A stretch of 64,000 nucleotides of DNA. Origin: JANQEU01 sp965242805. Its GTDB lineage: Bacteria > Bacteroidota > Bacteroidia > Cytophagales > Cyclobacteriaceae. Positions 16,803 through 27,125 of this stretch are shown piece by piece. The notes beneath the pieces were generated by a model. The model worked only from the letters and a program-made list of their open reading frames with translations. It had not been told where the DNA came from and searched no databases. The number at the start of each line of letters is the position of its first letter. Position 1 is the first letter of the stretch. The DNA is taken from the NCBI GenBank assembly GCA_965242805.1, contig CBDETD010000002.1, positions 3,844,001 through 3,908,000 of the forward strand, read 5' to 3'. The translations under genes and the position numbers were made by a program.

Positions 16803-19800
16803 TCAGTTGTCGATTTGATTGATCAATTCATCGACAGCCCTTTCCAACTGAGGATCTGAACCCAAAGCTTTGTATGCTGGTGGATTTGAAACATCAATAT
16901 CAGGAACAGCCGGTCCATGCTCCATGTTCTCCTCAGTTGCTTTCACATACCAGGCCCTGAAAGGCATCCTAACATAGGATCCATCCACCAGTCCCCAACT
17001 CCCAGTAGAAATTACAGCTCCAAAAGTAGGTTTACCCACCAGGGTACCTATATCGAGTGTTTTGTAAGCATGTGAGAAGATTTCAGCATTGGAATAGCTA
17101 TTTTCATTGCACATGGCAATGGATGGTTTGGTCCATGAGGCCAACGGAAGTCTCTCTGCAAATGGATAAGTTTCCTTAAACTTCAGATGTTCCGCATCCA
17201 AGTTGTCAGCCGCGCCTCTTGGGATGGTATATGCATGTTGTCTGACATTCAACACAGCCATTAAATAATCGGTTGTCCAGCCACCTCCATTGTATCGTAC
17301 ATCGATCACAATCCCTTCTTTTCCATATCCCGCAGCCATTAGTTCTCTTTCAAAACGTTCGAAACTGGTCCAATTCATTCCTCGGATGTGGAGATAACCT
17401 AATCTACCATTTGAGTACGCTTCTGTTAATTCCCTTCTGGTATTCACCCAATCATCGTATAATTGGTTACTCAAACTGGTTTCCGGCCAAATGACCACTT
17501 CCCTGAAATTACCTTGTCCGTCGTTTACACCGAGAAGAACAGGACTATTGGCCTTGTCCGCCATCATTTTAAAGAAATTACCATCAACACTCAAATCCAT
17601 TTGATCTACCGAGGTAATTACATCCCCCACATTAAGCCTACTTTCAGCTTTGGAAGCAGGGCTTTTGGGTAAAATTCGATTGATCTTAAATCCGTTTGAT
17701 ACGTTTTCACCTTCTACACCGATCAACCCCGTTTTCAGACGTTGGGTTTCCTTAGGGTTTTCAACGTTCCGCAATCCCATGTGACTTGCATCAAGCTGTC
17801 CTAACATCAGATTGTAGATATATTGAAAATCGTCATTTGTGGAGGCCTTCATGGCTAGTGGTTTATACTTATTTTTTAGTTCATTGAAATCCCTTCCATG
17901 GAAATTTGGATCGTAAAAACCGGCATTTAAGGCTCTCCAGCCTTCTTCGAATATTTGAGACCTTTCTTCGATTGTGTTGACAGTCATTTTGGACGATACA
18001 CTAAGGTTCTCATTTTTATCATCCTTTGTCTTCACCCTGATTATTTTTCCTCCTTTGGTGAGAGCAAACAAGTGATCACCTTTTGTTGTAAGTTGAAGGG
18101 AGGAAGGTCGTTTGTCTCCGGTAAGTATCTCCTTCTTTTCTGTGCCATCCCATTTGATCTTGTATAAATTTCTATCGACTTTAAAATTTTGTCGGCCGGG
18201 TGAGCCAAGTGAATAATAGATCATTTCACCTTTCTTGTCGAAAGAAAAATCCGACTCATTGCCCGAATAGGAAGTAACCTGGGTCAACCTTTGATACAAT
18301 CCATCAAAATCGATTACAACTTTGACCTCGTCGCTTTCTTCCTCATCGCTATCATTTTCGTCCGCTTCTTTCGCTTCCCTTTTCCATTTTTCTTTGGACT
18401 TTTCCCAATCCTCCTTCGTTAACCAGGCAAACCAAATGTCACTATCACCATTGTTGCGATATGAGATGAACCCTAACTTCTTTCCATCGGGACTCCACTT
18501 GGGATTACCATCGTACTTGGGATGCATAGATACATTTACAGGCTGCGATGACCCATCTGCTGCATGAATGTAAACGTCTTCGTTGAAGTTAATGTCCGAA
18601 ATGGAATAAGCCAACCACTTGCTATCCGGTGACCATGAAATGCTTCCGGGCGTGTCCCATCCATTTTGAAGTACGGTGATGTTTGACAAAGTCCCAGAAC
18701 TACTGATCGAAGCAGTCAATAGCTGGCCACGATCCCTCCTAAAAGCAATCTTCTTTCCATCAGGAGAAACAATTGGATCAAATTCCTCTTCAGGGGTATT
18801 CGTCAATTCGAAAACTGATCTTTTCAAAGTTTTGAAAAGGTTATTTTCTTCGTTATCCGAAGACCTGGCCATCAAAAGATCGTATTGCCCATTTCTGTCA
18901 GAGACGAAAAGGAGAGTTTCGTCATTCAACCAGGTTACATCTCGTTCTCGAGCTGAGCTATTGGTCACTCTGACGCTTCTTTTATCTTCTTTATCATTCC
19001 TCGTCACAAAAACCTCACCCCTGTACACGTATGCACTTAATTTACCATTCGGGCTTACCTTGTATTCCGAAACGTTGTCGCTTACAGTTTTGGAGATTTC
19101 CGGATCAAAGCGAAAATCGCTGGAAACATCAAAAGAAAGGAGACTTTTTGACTCGCTTTCCATATCGTAAAGAGCGACTTGATCACCATATTGATATACA
19201 ATTCTATTTCCGTCCGTACTGAATGAGTTAACGCCGAAAACGGTTTCCGTCGTCAACTGCTGATCATTTCCATCCAATGAAATCCTGTGGACATTATACC
19301 TGCCACTTTTGGAGCTGATGTATAAAATGGAATTGTCATTTAACCATAGTGGATTAAAATCATTTCCATCAAAATCCGTAAGCTGGGAGTATTCCCCCGA
19401 ATTTTTATCGTAGATCCAAATATTTCGATTGGCAGGACCTCGATATGCTTCTCTTGCCACCCGACAAGTACCTCGAACGAAAGCAATTTTGGAGTTATCG
19501 GGAGAGGTAACAGGATCAAAACCAACGGCATCCATATACCTGGAAGGGGTTCCACCAGCAGGGTTAGCCTCATAGATTTCCCACTCTCTTTCGACTTGGG
19601 CGTAGATCCTTCTTGTTGTGAACAAAATGGAGCCTTGAGGAGAAAATTCACTTATAGCGTCATTAGCAGAATGGTAGGTCAATCTTTTTGGAGAACCTCC
19701 ATTGGCTGGAATTGTAAATATGTCAAAATTACCGTAGCGGTCACTTTGGAATCCAATGGTATTGCCATCGGGGCTCCATTTGGGATGACCATCATATCCT

Positions 19801-19976
19801 TCATGAATAGTGAGCCGATCGGCTCTCCCTCCATCAATACCAACCACCCAAATATCCCCTTGAAAGCTGAATGCAACTTTGGTTCCTTGTGGATTAATGT
19901 TTGGTTGTAGGATCAGTTCCTGGCCATGTATCCCTACGGATATCAAAATAACGAAAGCAGAAAGTAATGTCTTCAT
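16803..19976 (-). CDS. Tricorn-like S41 family protease with WD40-type beta-propeller
   Basis: Exported peptidase of 1057 residues. A signal peptide (MKTLLSAFVILISVGIHGQ) precedes two sets of PD40/WD40-like propeller repeats (WSPDGxxIGFxSDRxGxxDI patterns, residues about 25-520). An acidic linker near 535-550, a C1-type helical domain, a PDZ domain (about 745-830) and the S41 protease core follow. The likely nucleophile is Ser962 in NENSYSNAE, next to the GKPTFGAVISTG loop; YNGGGWTTDYL is another core motif. This matches bacterial Tricorn homologues that degrade peptides, here probably in the periplasm. It is a single gene, with no obvious partner on either side. Confidence 0.92.
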   Translation of the reverse strand: MKTLLSAFVILISVGIHGQELILQPNINPQGTKVAFSFQGDIWVVGIDGGRADRLTIHEGYDGHPKWSPDGNTIGFQSDRYGNFDIFTIPANGGSPKRLTYHSANDAISEFSPQGSILFTTRRIYAQVEREWEIYEANPAGGTPSRYMDAVGFDPVTSPDNSKIAFVRGTCRVAREAYRGPANRNIWIYDKNSGEYSQLTDFDGNDFNPLWLNDNSILYISSKSGRYNVHRISLDGNDQQLTTETVFGVNSFSTDGNRIVYQYGDQVALYDMESESKSLLSFDVSSDFRFDPEISKTVSDNVSEYKVSPNGKLSAYVYRGEVFVTRNDKEDKRSVRVTNSSARERDVTWLNDETLLFVSDRNGQYDLLMARSSDNEENNLFKTLKRSVFELTNTPEEEFDPIVSPDGKKIAFRRDRGQLLTASISSSGTLSNITVLQNGWDTPGSISWSPDSKWLAYSISDINFNEDVYIHAADGSSQPVNVSMHPKYDGNPKWSPDGKKLGFISYRNNGDSDIWFAWLTKEDWEKSKEKWKREAKEADENDSDEEESDEVKVVIDFDGLYQRLTQVTSYSGNESDFSFDKKGEMIYYSLGSPGRQNFKVDRNLYKIKWDGTEKKEILTGDKRPSSLQLTTKGDHLFALTKGGKIIRVKTKDDKNENLSVSSKMTVNTIEERSQIFEEGWRALNAGFYDPNFHGRDFNELKNKYKPLAMKASTNDDFQYIYNLMLGQLDASHMGLRNVENPKETQRLKTGLIGVEGENVSNGFKINRILPKSPASKAESRLNVGDVITSVDQMDLSVDGNFFKMMADKANSPVLLGVNDGQGNFREVVIWPETSLSNQLYDDWVNTRRELTEAYSNGRLGYLHIRGMNWTSFERFERELMAAGYGKEGIVIDVRYNGGGWTTDYLMAVLNVRQHAYTIPRGAADNLDAEHLKFKETYPFAERLPLASWTKPSIAMCNENSYSNAEIFSHAYKTLDIGTLVGKPTFGAVISTGSWGLVDGSYVRMPFRAWYVKATEENMEHGPAVPDIDVSNPPAYKALGSDPQLERAVDELINQIDN

Positions 19977-20166
19977 GTTACTGGGTTAAGATTTCAAAAA
20001 TAGTCCGTAAACCCAAGCTTCGATGGATGATATATCTAAGAGGTGAAATCCCTTATTTACCCGCAATTTTAATGATGCGATCGGCTTGAGGAAATCTTTC
20101 CTAACCCCCTATCGACCGTTAGCCTGCAATCCGCTTGGAATGCTATATCATTACAGTCTCTTCTTT

Positions 20167-21297
20167 TCATGAGATTTGGTTATGGTAGATCTTGTCACTG
20201 ATATCAGTCCAAGGATTCAATTGCTCCTTGAACGCTGAAAAAGCTTCATATATTTTACGGGCAGCAGGGTCTGACTCGATCAACTCGGCTATCGTTTCGT
20301 CCGTCTTTTGCTTTAGGGTTTTTAAGACCTCTTCGGGAAATTGTCTGATTTCCAGTCCTTCTACTTGCTGAATTTTCTTTAAATATTCACCATTTTTAGC
20401 ATCAAATGCCACACTCATCCATCGATTTAATCTCAAAGCAGCGGTTCTGATGATTTCCTGAAGGTCTGTTGGAAGCTCCATAAATTTTGTTTTGTTGATG
20501 GCAAGTTCCAGTACAGTACCCGGTTCATGCCATCCCGGGTAATAGTAATACCTGGCAACCTGATGAAACCCCATTAGGTAATCATGGTATGGCCCTATCC
20601 ATTCCGTTGCATCTATAACACCTCTTTCGAGATTGGTATAGATCTCTCCACCTGCTACAAGTTGAGGAGTGCCACCGGCTTTGGCAAACACTTTACCACC
20701 CAATCCGGGGATCCTCATTTTTAACCCCTTGATGTCATCAATGGAGTCTATTGACTTGTTGAACCAGCCTCCCATTTGTATTGAGGTATTACCGGCACTT
20801 ATTGGTAAAAGGTCATAAGGTTCATACAATTCCTCCCAGATCTTATCTCCTCCTCCTGCAAGGATCCATGAATCCATTCCTTGAGGGTTAATGCCAAAGG
20901 GAACCGTCGACATAAACTGACCTGCAGGTAATTTCCCTGCCCAGTAATATGCCGCACCATGATTCATTTCTATCGCGCCATTGCTGACAGCATCAAACCC
21001 TTCGAAAGCTGGAATCAACTCACCAGCTCCATAAACGGTTATATCCATTCTTCCTCCCGACATGGTTCTAACCCAATCAGAAAACATTTTGCAACCTTCA
21101 CCAACGATAGGAAAATTTGGTGGCCATGTTGTCGTCATTTTCCAGCGATAGGTTTTATTGAAATTTATATATGGACCGGTGGTTCCTTCTTGTTGAGTTT
21201 CACTGCATGAGGCCAATCCAGTAATTCCAAGGGTGGAGGCAGCCACTGTATTTTTTATGAACTTTCTTCTTTGGTTTTCCTTATTCATTTTTGACAT
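20167..21297 (-). CDS. TRAP transporter substrate-binding protein (DctP/TakP type)
   Basis: Extracytoplasmic binding protein of a TRAP transporter, 376 residues. The N-terminus has a twin-arginine-type signal (QRRKFIKN, then a hydrophobic stretch) and a lipobox-like LASC near residue 31, so it may be a Tat-exported lipoprotein. The body (KMTTTWPPNFPIVGEG and on) and the late segment NLERGVIDATEWIGPYHDY resemble TakP-like proteins that bind 2-oxo acids as dimers; the true ligand is unproven. The permease genes at the left edge of the window are 18 kb away on the other strand. A 15-bp inverted repeat lies 30 bases upstream of the start. Confidence 0.9.
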   Translation of the reverse strand: MSKMNKENQRRKFIKNTVAASTLGITGLASCSETQQEGTTGPYINFNKTYRWKMTTTWPPNFPIVGEGCKMFSDWVRTMSGGRMDITVYGAGELIPAFEGFDAVSNGAIEMNHGAAYYWAGKLPAGQFMSTVPFGINPQGMDSWILAGGGDKIWEELYEPYDLLPISAGNTSIQMGGWFNKSIDSIDDIKGLKMRIPGLGGKVFAKAGGTPQLVAGGEIYTNLERGVIDATEWIGPYHDYLMGFHQVARYYYYPGWHEPGTVLELAINKTKFMELPTDLQEIIRTAALRLNRWMSVAFDAKNGEYLKKIQQVEGLEIRQFPEEVLKTLKQKTDETIAELIESDPAARKIYEAFSAFKEQLNPWTDISDKIYHNQIS

Positions 21298-21326
21298 ATA
21301 TGAGAAGCAATATATAGCATTCTAAC

Positions 21327-21341
21327 ATGTCATATTGACAT
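21327..21341. promoter_or_regulatory. Inverted repeat between dctP and clpB
   Basis: ATGTCA-TAT-TGACAT is a perfect 6-bp dyad with a 3-bp spacer in the 150-bp gap between two divergent genes. It is 30 bases from the dctP start and 107 bases from clpB, so it more likely serves dctP. The regulator is unknown. Confidence 0.4.
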
Positions 21342-21447
21342 TAAAATAAACAGCGACGAGAAAAATTAAGACAATTTGACTGGATCTTAATTGAAAAGAG
21401 GATTGGAATACGATTTGAGTAATTCGAGTAAATAATTAATTGAAAAT

Positions 21448-24063
21448 ATGAATTTCAATAACTATACAATCAAGTCACAAGAGATGCTTCAAAAGGCTGC
21501 GGATCTAGCCGTCGAAATGGGCCATCAAGTGATTGAAACAGGTCATTTGTTATCTGCTATTCTGCGGACCGATGAAAATTTGATTTCCTTTTTGATCAAG
21601 AAATTGGGAGCTAACCAGTCTGTTATTGAAACCAGGATGGAGGAAATACTGGATACATATCCAAAAGTATCTGGTGGTCAACCCTATCTTTCGAACGAGT
21701 CCCATCAAGTATTGCAAAGAGCTGAGAAACATCTGAAGGCACTCAAAGATGATTATGTGGCGATAGAGCATATTCTTTTGTCTTTAATTGAAGGAAAAGA
21801 CAATGTTTCTCAACTTCTTAAGGACAGTGGCTTCGAGAAGAAGACATTAATTATGGCTATAAACGAGCTAAGAGGTGGTAAGAATGTAGATAGTCCAAAT
21901 GCAGAATCAAATTACAGGTCCCTGGAGCGATATTCAATCAATCTGAATGAACAGGCTAAAGCCGGCAAAATTGATCCGGTAATTGGAAGGGACGACGAAA
22001 TACGTCGAGTACTTCAAATTTTGGCAAGGCGCACTAAAAATAATCCAATGCTTCTGGGTGAACCCGGTGTGGGCAAGACAGCGATTGTGGAAGGAATGGC
22101 ACAACGGATCGTGGATGGCGACGTTCCTGAAAACCTTAAATCAAAAACTATCATATCCCTGGATATGGGCCTTTTGGTAGCGGGAGCCAAGTACAAAGGA
22201 GAATTTGAAGAGCGCTTGAAAACTGTCATAAAAGAAGTGACGGATAGCGATGGAGAAATAATAATGTTTATAGATGAGATTCACACGTTGATCGGTGCAG
22301 GAGGTGGGGGAGAAGGCGCCATGGATGCTGCCAACTTGCTTAAGCCTGCACTGGCACGGGGTGAATTACACGCTATCGGCGCTACCACATTGAAGGAATA
22401 TCAAAAATATGTCGAAAAGGACAAGGCTCTTGAAAGGCGTTTCCAAACCGTAATGATTGACGAACCTGATGTTGCCGATGCAATATCCATATTAAGGGGG
22501 ATCAAGGACAAGTACGAAGTGCATCACGGTGTCAGGATCAAGGATGATGCTGTGATTTCCGCAGTTGAATTGTCTAATCGATACATTTCTGACCGATTCC
22601 TTCCAGATAAAGCAATTGACCTGATGGATGAGGCAGCTTCAAAACTGAGGATCGAGATAGATTCACTTCCGGAAGAATTGGATGAGTTGAATAGAAAGAT
22701 CATGCAATTGGAGATCGAGAGAGAGGCTATTCGCAGGGAAAAAGACAGGGCTAAAGAACAGGAATTGAGCAAAATGATTGCTGATTTGGAGGGAACAAGG
22801 AATGAATTGAAGGCTAAATGGGAAAATGAGAAAAGTGTGATCCAAGGTCTAAGAGAGGAAAAAGAAAAGATCGAAAATTATAAGCTGGAAGCGGAACAAC
22901 TGGAAAGATCCGGAGATCTGGGTAAAGTGGCGGAGATACGATATGGAAAGATCGTGGAGGCGGAGAAAAACCTGCAGGAATTCCAAAAACAGCTTGTAGA
23001 AATGCAGGGAGATAGTTCACTATTAAAAGAAGAAGTGGATAGTGAAGATATTGCGGAGGTAGTAGCGAAGTGGACAGGTATTCCAGTATCCAAGATGCTA
23101 CAAAGTGATCGGGAGAAATTGCTCCATTTGGAAGAAGAGTTATCCAGGCGCATTGCAGGACAAGAGGAAGCGATCGCTGCTATTTCGGATGCGGTGAGAA
23201 GAAGCAGAGCTGGATTGCAGGATCCCAAAAGACCCATTGGTTCTTTTATATTTCTCGGGACAACCGGTGTTGGTAAAACCGAATTGGCAAAAGCATTAGC
23301 CGAATACCTCTTCAATGACGAATCGGCTATGGTCAGGATTGATATGTCGGAATATCAGGAAAGGCATGCGGTGAGTCGACTGATCGGGGCACCTCCGGGA
23401 TATGTTGGATATGACGAAGGCGGCCAATTAACTGAGGCCGTGAGAAGGAAGCCATATAGTGTGATCCTCCTTGATGAGATTGAGAAGGCTCATCCTGATG
23501 TTTTCAACATTCTACTTCAGGTTCTGGACGATGGAATATTGACAGATAATAAGGGGCGAACCGCCAATTTCAAGAATACCATCATTATCATGACTACCAA
23601 TATCGGGTCGACTTTGATCCAGGAGAATTTTGAAAAGATAGATGAGAAGAACCTGGACTACATTCTGGAGGAGACCAAAACACAGGTTTTTGAACAACTT
23701 AAGAAATCTGTACGTCCTGAATTTCTGAACAGGGTAGATGAGAATATTATGTTCAGACCGTTAAGTATGGAGGATCTTAAAAAAATAGTTGAAATACAAT
23801 TCAAAATGATCCAGGGACGACTTGAAGAAAACGGAGTCAAAGTGGAAGCTGACAAAAAGGTTCTTCAGTTTCTGGGCAAATTGGGATATGACCCACAGTT
23901 TGGAGCAAGACCATTAAAAAGAGTCCTGCAAAGAGAGATTCTCAACCTACTGAGTAAGGAAATTCTTAATGGGAACATTCAAAAAGACTCGGTAATAGGG
24001 ATCACATTGAGCGAAGATGACCAGATTGAATTTATAAATTTAGATAAGATCAAAGTTGAGTAA
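21448..24063 (+). CDS. clpB: ATP-dependent disaggregase chaperone ClpB
   Basis: Hexameric cytoplasmic Hsp100 chaperone that pulls apart protein aggregates together with DnaK (dnaK lies 11 kb downstream). The 871-residue protein shows the N-terminal domain (about 1-145), the first AAA+ domain with Walker A GEPGVGKT (204-211) and Walker B acidic pair D276-E277, the long coiled-coil middle domain (about 400-530) that is the hallmark of ClpB, and the second AAA+ domain with Walker A GTTGVGKT (604-611). The length and the lack of a ClpP-binding loop fit ClpB rather than ClpA or ClpC. No CIRCE element is visible upstream. Confidence 0.98.
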   Translation: MNFNNYTIKSQEMLQKAADLAVEMGHQVIETGHLLSAILRTDENLISFLIKKLGANQSVIETRMEEILDTYPKVSGGQPYLSNESHQVLQRAEKHLKALKDDYVAIEHILLSLIEGKDNVSQLLKDSGFEKKTLIMAINELRGGKNVDSPNAESNYRSLERYSINLNEQAKAGKIDPVIGRDDEIRRVLQILARRTKNNPMLLGEPGVGKTAIVEGMAQRIVDGDVPENLKSKTIISLDMGLLVAGAKYKGEFEERLKTVIKEVTDSDGEIIMFIDEIHTLIGAGGGGEGAMDAANLLKPALARGELHAIGATTLKEYQKYVEKDKALERRFQTVMIDEPDVADAISILRGIKDKYEVHHGVRIKDDAVISAVELSNRYISDRFLPDKAIDLMDEAASKLRIEIDSLPEELDELNRKIMQLEIEREAIRREKDRAKEQELSKMIADLEGTRNELKAKWENEKSVIQGLREEKEKIENYKLEAEQLERSGDLGKVAEIRYGKIVEAEKNLQEFQKQLVEMQGDSSLLKEEVDSEDIAEVVAKWTGIPVSKMLQSDREKLLHLEEELSRRIAGQEEAIAAISDAVRRSRAGLQDPKRPIGSFIFLGTTGVGKTELAKALAEYLFNDESAMVRIDMSEYQERHAVSRLIGAPPGYVGYDEGGQLTEAVRRKPYSVILLDEIEKAHPDVFNILLQVLDDGILTDNKGRTANFKNTIIIMTTNIGSTLIQENFEKIDEKNLDYILEETKTQVFEQLKKSVRPEFLNRVDENIMFRPLSMEDLKKIVEIQFKMIQGRLEENGVKVEADKKVLQFLGKLGYDPQFGARPLKRVLQREILNLLSKEILNGNIQKDSVIGITLSEDDQIEFINLDKIKVE

Positions 24064-24085
24064 ATAACCTTCCGTAGGAGAAACT

Positions 24086-24112
24086 AAGTGTGGGAGTGTC
24101 ACTCCCACGCTT
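24086..24112. terminator. Hairpin between convergent clpB and ABC permease genes
   Basis: An 11-bp stem (AAGTGTGGGAG paired with CTCCCACGCTT, one G-T pair) around a 5-base loop lies 23 bases after clpB and before the convergent permease stop. There is no long T-run, so termination is likely but not certain. Confidence 0.55.
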
Positions 24113-24129
24113 CAAATGTTTCTGTTTAC

Positions 24130-26790
24130 TTATTCCGTTCTCAATCCCGTAGCAGGATTCGCTTTAGCACCGTGCCAGGCTTGGAAAGCGACAGTGATCG
24201 CCGTGAGTCCGACTGTTGTGACTACAACTACCAAGTATACAAAGAACCCTATGCTTGTCTGGTAGGCAAAATTCTCCAGCCAGTTTGATGAAAGATAATG
24301 TGCAATAGGAATAGAGATGGTCATACACACTAGAGCAAGCACAAAATATCTTTTGATCAACATGGAGAAAATGGTGAAAACCCCAGCCCCCAATACTTTG
24401 CGGATACTGATCTCCTTTCCTTTGCTGATTACCGAATAGCTGACAAGACCATAAAGGCCAATGGCTGCGGTGATTATCGCCAACAGAGTGAAAAGTGCGA
24501 AAAGATCACGCATCTTCTGTTCGGATTTATAGAAATTCGAGAAGGATTGGTCTACAAATTCATATTCAAAAGGGCGGTTAGGCTCCAGTGTTTTGAACTG
24601 CTCTTCCACATAGCTAATTGATCCGGGTAGATCATTACCATTGAATTTGACAAGCATGAAACTGAAATTGTTCTCATCAATATGCATGATCACACTTTCA
24701 ATTTGATGATGCATACTTTTAAAATTAAAGTCGCTTACAACACCAACCACTCTGCCAACCTTGAATGTATCTCTTTTAGATACCCACATTTTCCATTTTA
24801 CCCGGGTGCCGACGGATTCCTCCGGATCTGTAAATCCCAGATTTCTGGCAGCGGTCTCGTTAAGGACAAATGCTTGTTGTTTGTCTGATTCCATCTCAGT
24901 TGAAAATCCTCGTCCGGCGATGATCTTCATATCCAATGCTTCCAGGTAGTTGGCATCAACAATGAACATATTTGATGAAAACTCTTTGTCTCTGATATCC
25001 GGAAAAAAAGCCCCATCTCCGGCCACCATACCTCCTGGAATCCCATAGCTGTATGTAACCTGATCAATACCGTTATGTCCTGAGAATAGATTCCTTGTTG
25101 ATTCAAAATCTGACCGCATTGATCTTGTCAGAGGAATGACCATAATGTTTTCCTTATCAAACCCCATGTCTGCATTTGTCATGTATTGGTATTGATTTCT
25201 TATGATTAGAGAAATGAGTATCAGCCCTACGGAAAGTACGTACTGGACACCCACCAACGTTTCTTTGGATCCAATTGGGATTTTATTGTTCCGAACATTA
25301 AGGCGAAAAAAAGACTTTCCATGTAGTACCTGAATAGGTTGAAACCTAGTTATGATCATTGCAGGGTACCAGCTCGAAAGTAAAGCCAATATGATCAAAC
25401 TTATGATGAATACTGTCACGTTCTTCGTACTGATGATCTCTGAAACCATTAGACTCTTTCCGCTGAAATTGTTGAAATAATCCAGGCAGAGAAATAACAA
25501 TGCAATGGAGATCACACCGGCAATGACACAGTACATTAATGCTTCAATACCATGCTGAATCAATAACTGAGTTTTGCCTGCTCCCACGTATTTGCGAATA
25601 CCAACTTCTTTAGATCTTTTTATTGATTGCGCAGATGTCAGGTTGATGAAGTTCAGAATGGCGATGAGTAAAAGAACGCCGGCTGCTGTAGACAGGAATA
25701 TAATGGATTGATAGTTTCCGATTTCGGCAATATCCCACTGAAAATTACTGGAATGAAGATGAATGTCGGTTACCCTTTGAAAATTGGGAATGTAAAAGAA
25801 ACCATATTCATCGGTTTCTTGTCTGGACATGTTTGCTACATATTCCTGGACTTTCGTTTCCAGTTCAACGAGGTCGGCAGTTTCGCTTAATTCAACATAC
25901 GTGAAAAACTGTTGCCAAACCCATGTGGTCATTCGGTGTTCCGGAATGGAATTCAGAAGCCAATTGAATGACAAAATATAATCGGGCCTAACATGCATTC
26001 TATTTGGTAAATCTTTGTAGATCCCTGCTATTTTGACTGATTTCCCCGATACCTCAACCATCTGATCTTCAAAGGAGGCGTTCTCAAAAAACCTGTTGAA
26101 AGTAGTTTGTGAGAGCAGGATACTCCTTGGTTCAGTCAAGTCGTCCAAACTCCCATCAACGAGTTCAAGATCTAGGATCTCCATTGCTGCAAGTTCTGCA
26201 TAGACACCATTCTTTTCTGAAAACACCTTCTTACCCACAGAAAATATGGTTCCCCCATAATCCTGAAACAATCTACCAGCCTTCTTTATCTCTGGGAAAT
26301 TTTCCTGCAAGGCGGGGCCAAATGTTGGTGGTACGATGGGAAAATATCCTACATTTCCGTTTTCCCTGTGCACTTCGTTGAACACGCGAAATTTCTTTTC
26401 GTGATCTGAAATATGACGGTCGTAAGACAACTCATCCAACACAAATATTGCTATGAATAGTAGGCTGGTAATTCCTAGCGTAAGACCAGCTAAGTTGATT
26501 ACCGTAAAGCTTTTTCTTTTCTTAGCCAGGCGAAATGCTGTCTTGATATAGTTATTGAGTATTGACATGGTTGTTGATTTTGACCTTATGTTTATTGGTT
26601 TAGAAACAGATGATCGTAATAGAGATAAAATATCCAACAAATAGTAGAATCGAGCTACTGTTGATCCCTGGTCTTTAACCCTTCTTTCGAATAGCTCGAA
26701 TAGGTCACCTTCCAATCCTTCCAAATGGATTTGACGACAAAACCACGAAAAGAACCTTTGTAGCAATACTGGTGGTTCAGTTTTTTTCAT
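24130..26790 (-). CDS. FtsX/MacB-type ABC transporter permease with prefix domain
   Basis: An 886-residue permease of the MacB/FtsX superfamily. A cytoplasmic prefix of about 85 residues (family often named permease prefix domain 2) precedes the first membrane helix near 100-120. It is followed by a periplasmic MacB_PCD domain, three helices (around 365-510), a second periplasmic domain, and a closing FtsX block of helices (about 770-870; SIRKVLGAG motif). No ATPase is encoded beside it. Such permeases in Bacteroidota usually work in export or in mechanical signalling across the envelope, not import. Its start overlaps the stop of the upstream PadR regulator by 4 bases, so the pair is one operon. 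Confidence 0.9.
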   Translation of the reverse strand: MKKTEPPVLLQRFFSWFCRQIHLEGLEGDLFELFERRVKDQGSTVARFYYLLDILSLLRSSVSKPINIRSKSTTMSILNNYIKTAFRLAKKRKSFTVINLAGLTLGITSLLFIAIFVLDELSYDRHISDHEKKFRVFNEVHRENGNVGYFPIVPPTFGPALQENFPEIKKAGRLFQDYGGTIFSVGKKVFSEKNGVYAELAAMEILDLELVDGSLDDLTEPRSILLSQTTFNRFFENASFEDQMVEVSGKSVKIAGIYKDLPNRMHVRPDYILSFNWLLNSIPEHRMTTWVWQQFFTYVELSETADLVELETKVQEYVANMSRQETDEYGFFYIPNFQRVTDIHLHSSNFQWDIAEIGNYQSIIFLSTAAGVLLLIAILNFINLTSAQSIKRSKEVGIRKYVGAGKTQLLIQHGIEALMYCVIAGVISIALLFLCLDYFNNFSGKSLMVSEIISTKNVTVFIISLIILALLSSWYPAMIITRFQPIQVLHGKSFFRLNVRNNKIPIGSKETLVGVQYVLSVGLILISLIIRNQYQYMTNADMGFDKENIMVIPLTRSMRSDFESTRNLFSGHNGIDQVTYSYGIPGGMVAGDGAFFPDIRDKEFSSNMFIVDANYLEALDMKIIAGRGFSTEMESDKQQAFVLNETAARNLGFTDPEESVGTRVKWKMWVSKRDTFKVGRVVGVVSDFNFKSMHHQIESVIMHIDENNFSFMLVKFNGNDLPGSISYVEEQFKTLEPNRPFEYEFVDQSFSNFYKSEQKMRDLFALFTLLAIITAAIGLYGLVSYSVISKGKEISIRKVLGAGVFTIFSMLIKRYFVLALVCMTISIPIAHYLSSNWLENFAYQTSIGFFVYLVVVVTTVGLTAITVAFQAWHGAKANPATGLRTE

Positions 26791-27113
26791 TGGGAGATCA
26801 GGTCTGGGATCAAATTGATCATATCTCTTCGCATCTCGTAAATCGATCTTAGAACCTTGATGCCAGATTTGGTTAGTACATAAAATCGTTTTCTCCTTCC
26901 TCTTCTTTCAGGTGTGGCATCTTCCATTTTAGATATCAAGTAACCTTTCGATTCCAATCGTGTCAAGGAACTATGTAGAGCTCCGATGCTTGGGGATCTG
27001 CCCGACCTGCGTTTTATATCATCCTTTATGGAAATCCCATATGCATCCGATCCTAAAACCCCCACAGTAAGAAGCACCAACTCCTCAAACTCTCCCAGGT
27101 TCGTTCCTTTCAT
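26787..27113 (-). CDS. PadR family transcriptional regulator
   Basis: A 108-residue winged-helix regulator. The family start (NLGEFEELVLLTVGVLG), the recognition region (SIGALHSSLTRLESKGYLISK) and the basic wing (ERRGRRKRFYVLTKSG) are all present. It probably represses its own operon, which includes the adjacent FtsX-type permease with which it overlaps by 4 bases. PadR-permease pairs of this kind are common in Bacteroidota. A dyad that could be its operator lies just upstream. Confidence 0.92.
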   Translation of the reverse strand: MKGTNLGEFEELVLLTVGVLGSDAYGISIKDDIKRRSGRSPSIGALHSSLTRLESKGYLISKMEDATPERRGRRKRFYVLTKSGIKVLRSIYEMRRDMINLIPDLISQ

Positions 27114-27125
27114 AACAATAATTCC

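Noticed and set aside
18676..19170. 164-residue open frame antisense to the Tricorn-like protease
   Set aside because: Ser/Leu-rich shadow of WD40-type repeats on the other strand; no own promoter, domain or start context.
22878..23315. 145-residue open frame antisense to clpB
   Set aside because: Low-complexity Ser-rich shadow of the ClpB coiled coil and second AAA+ domain.
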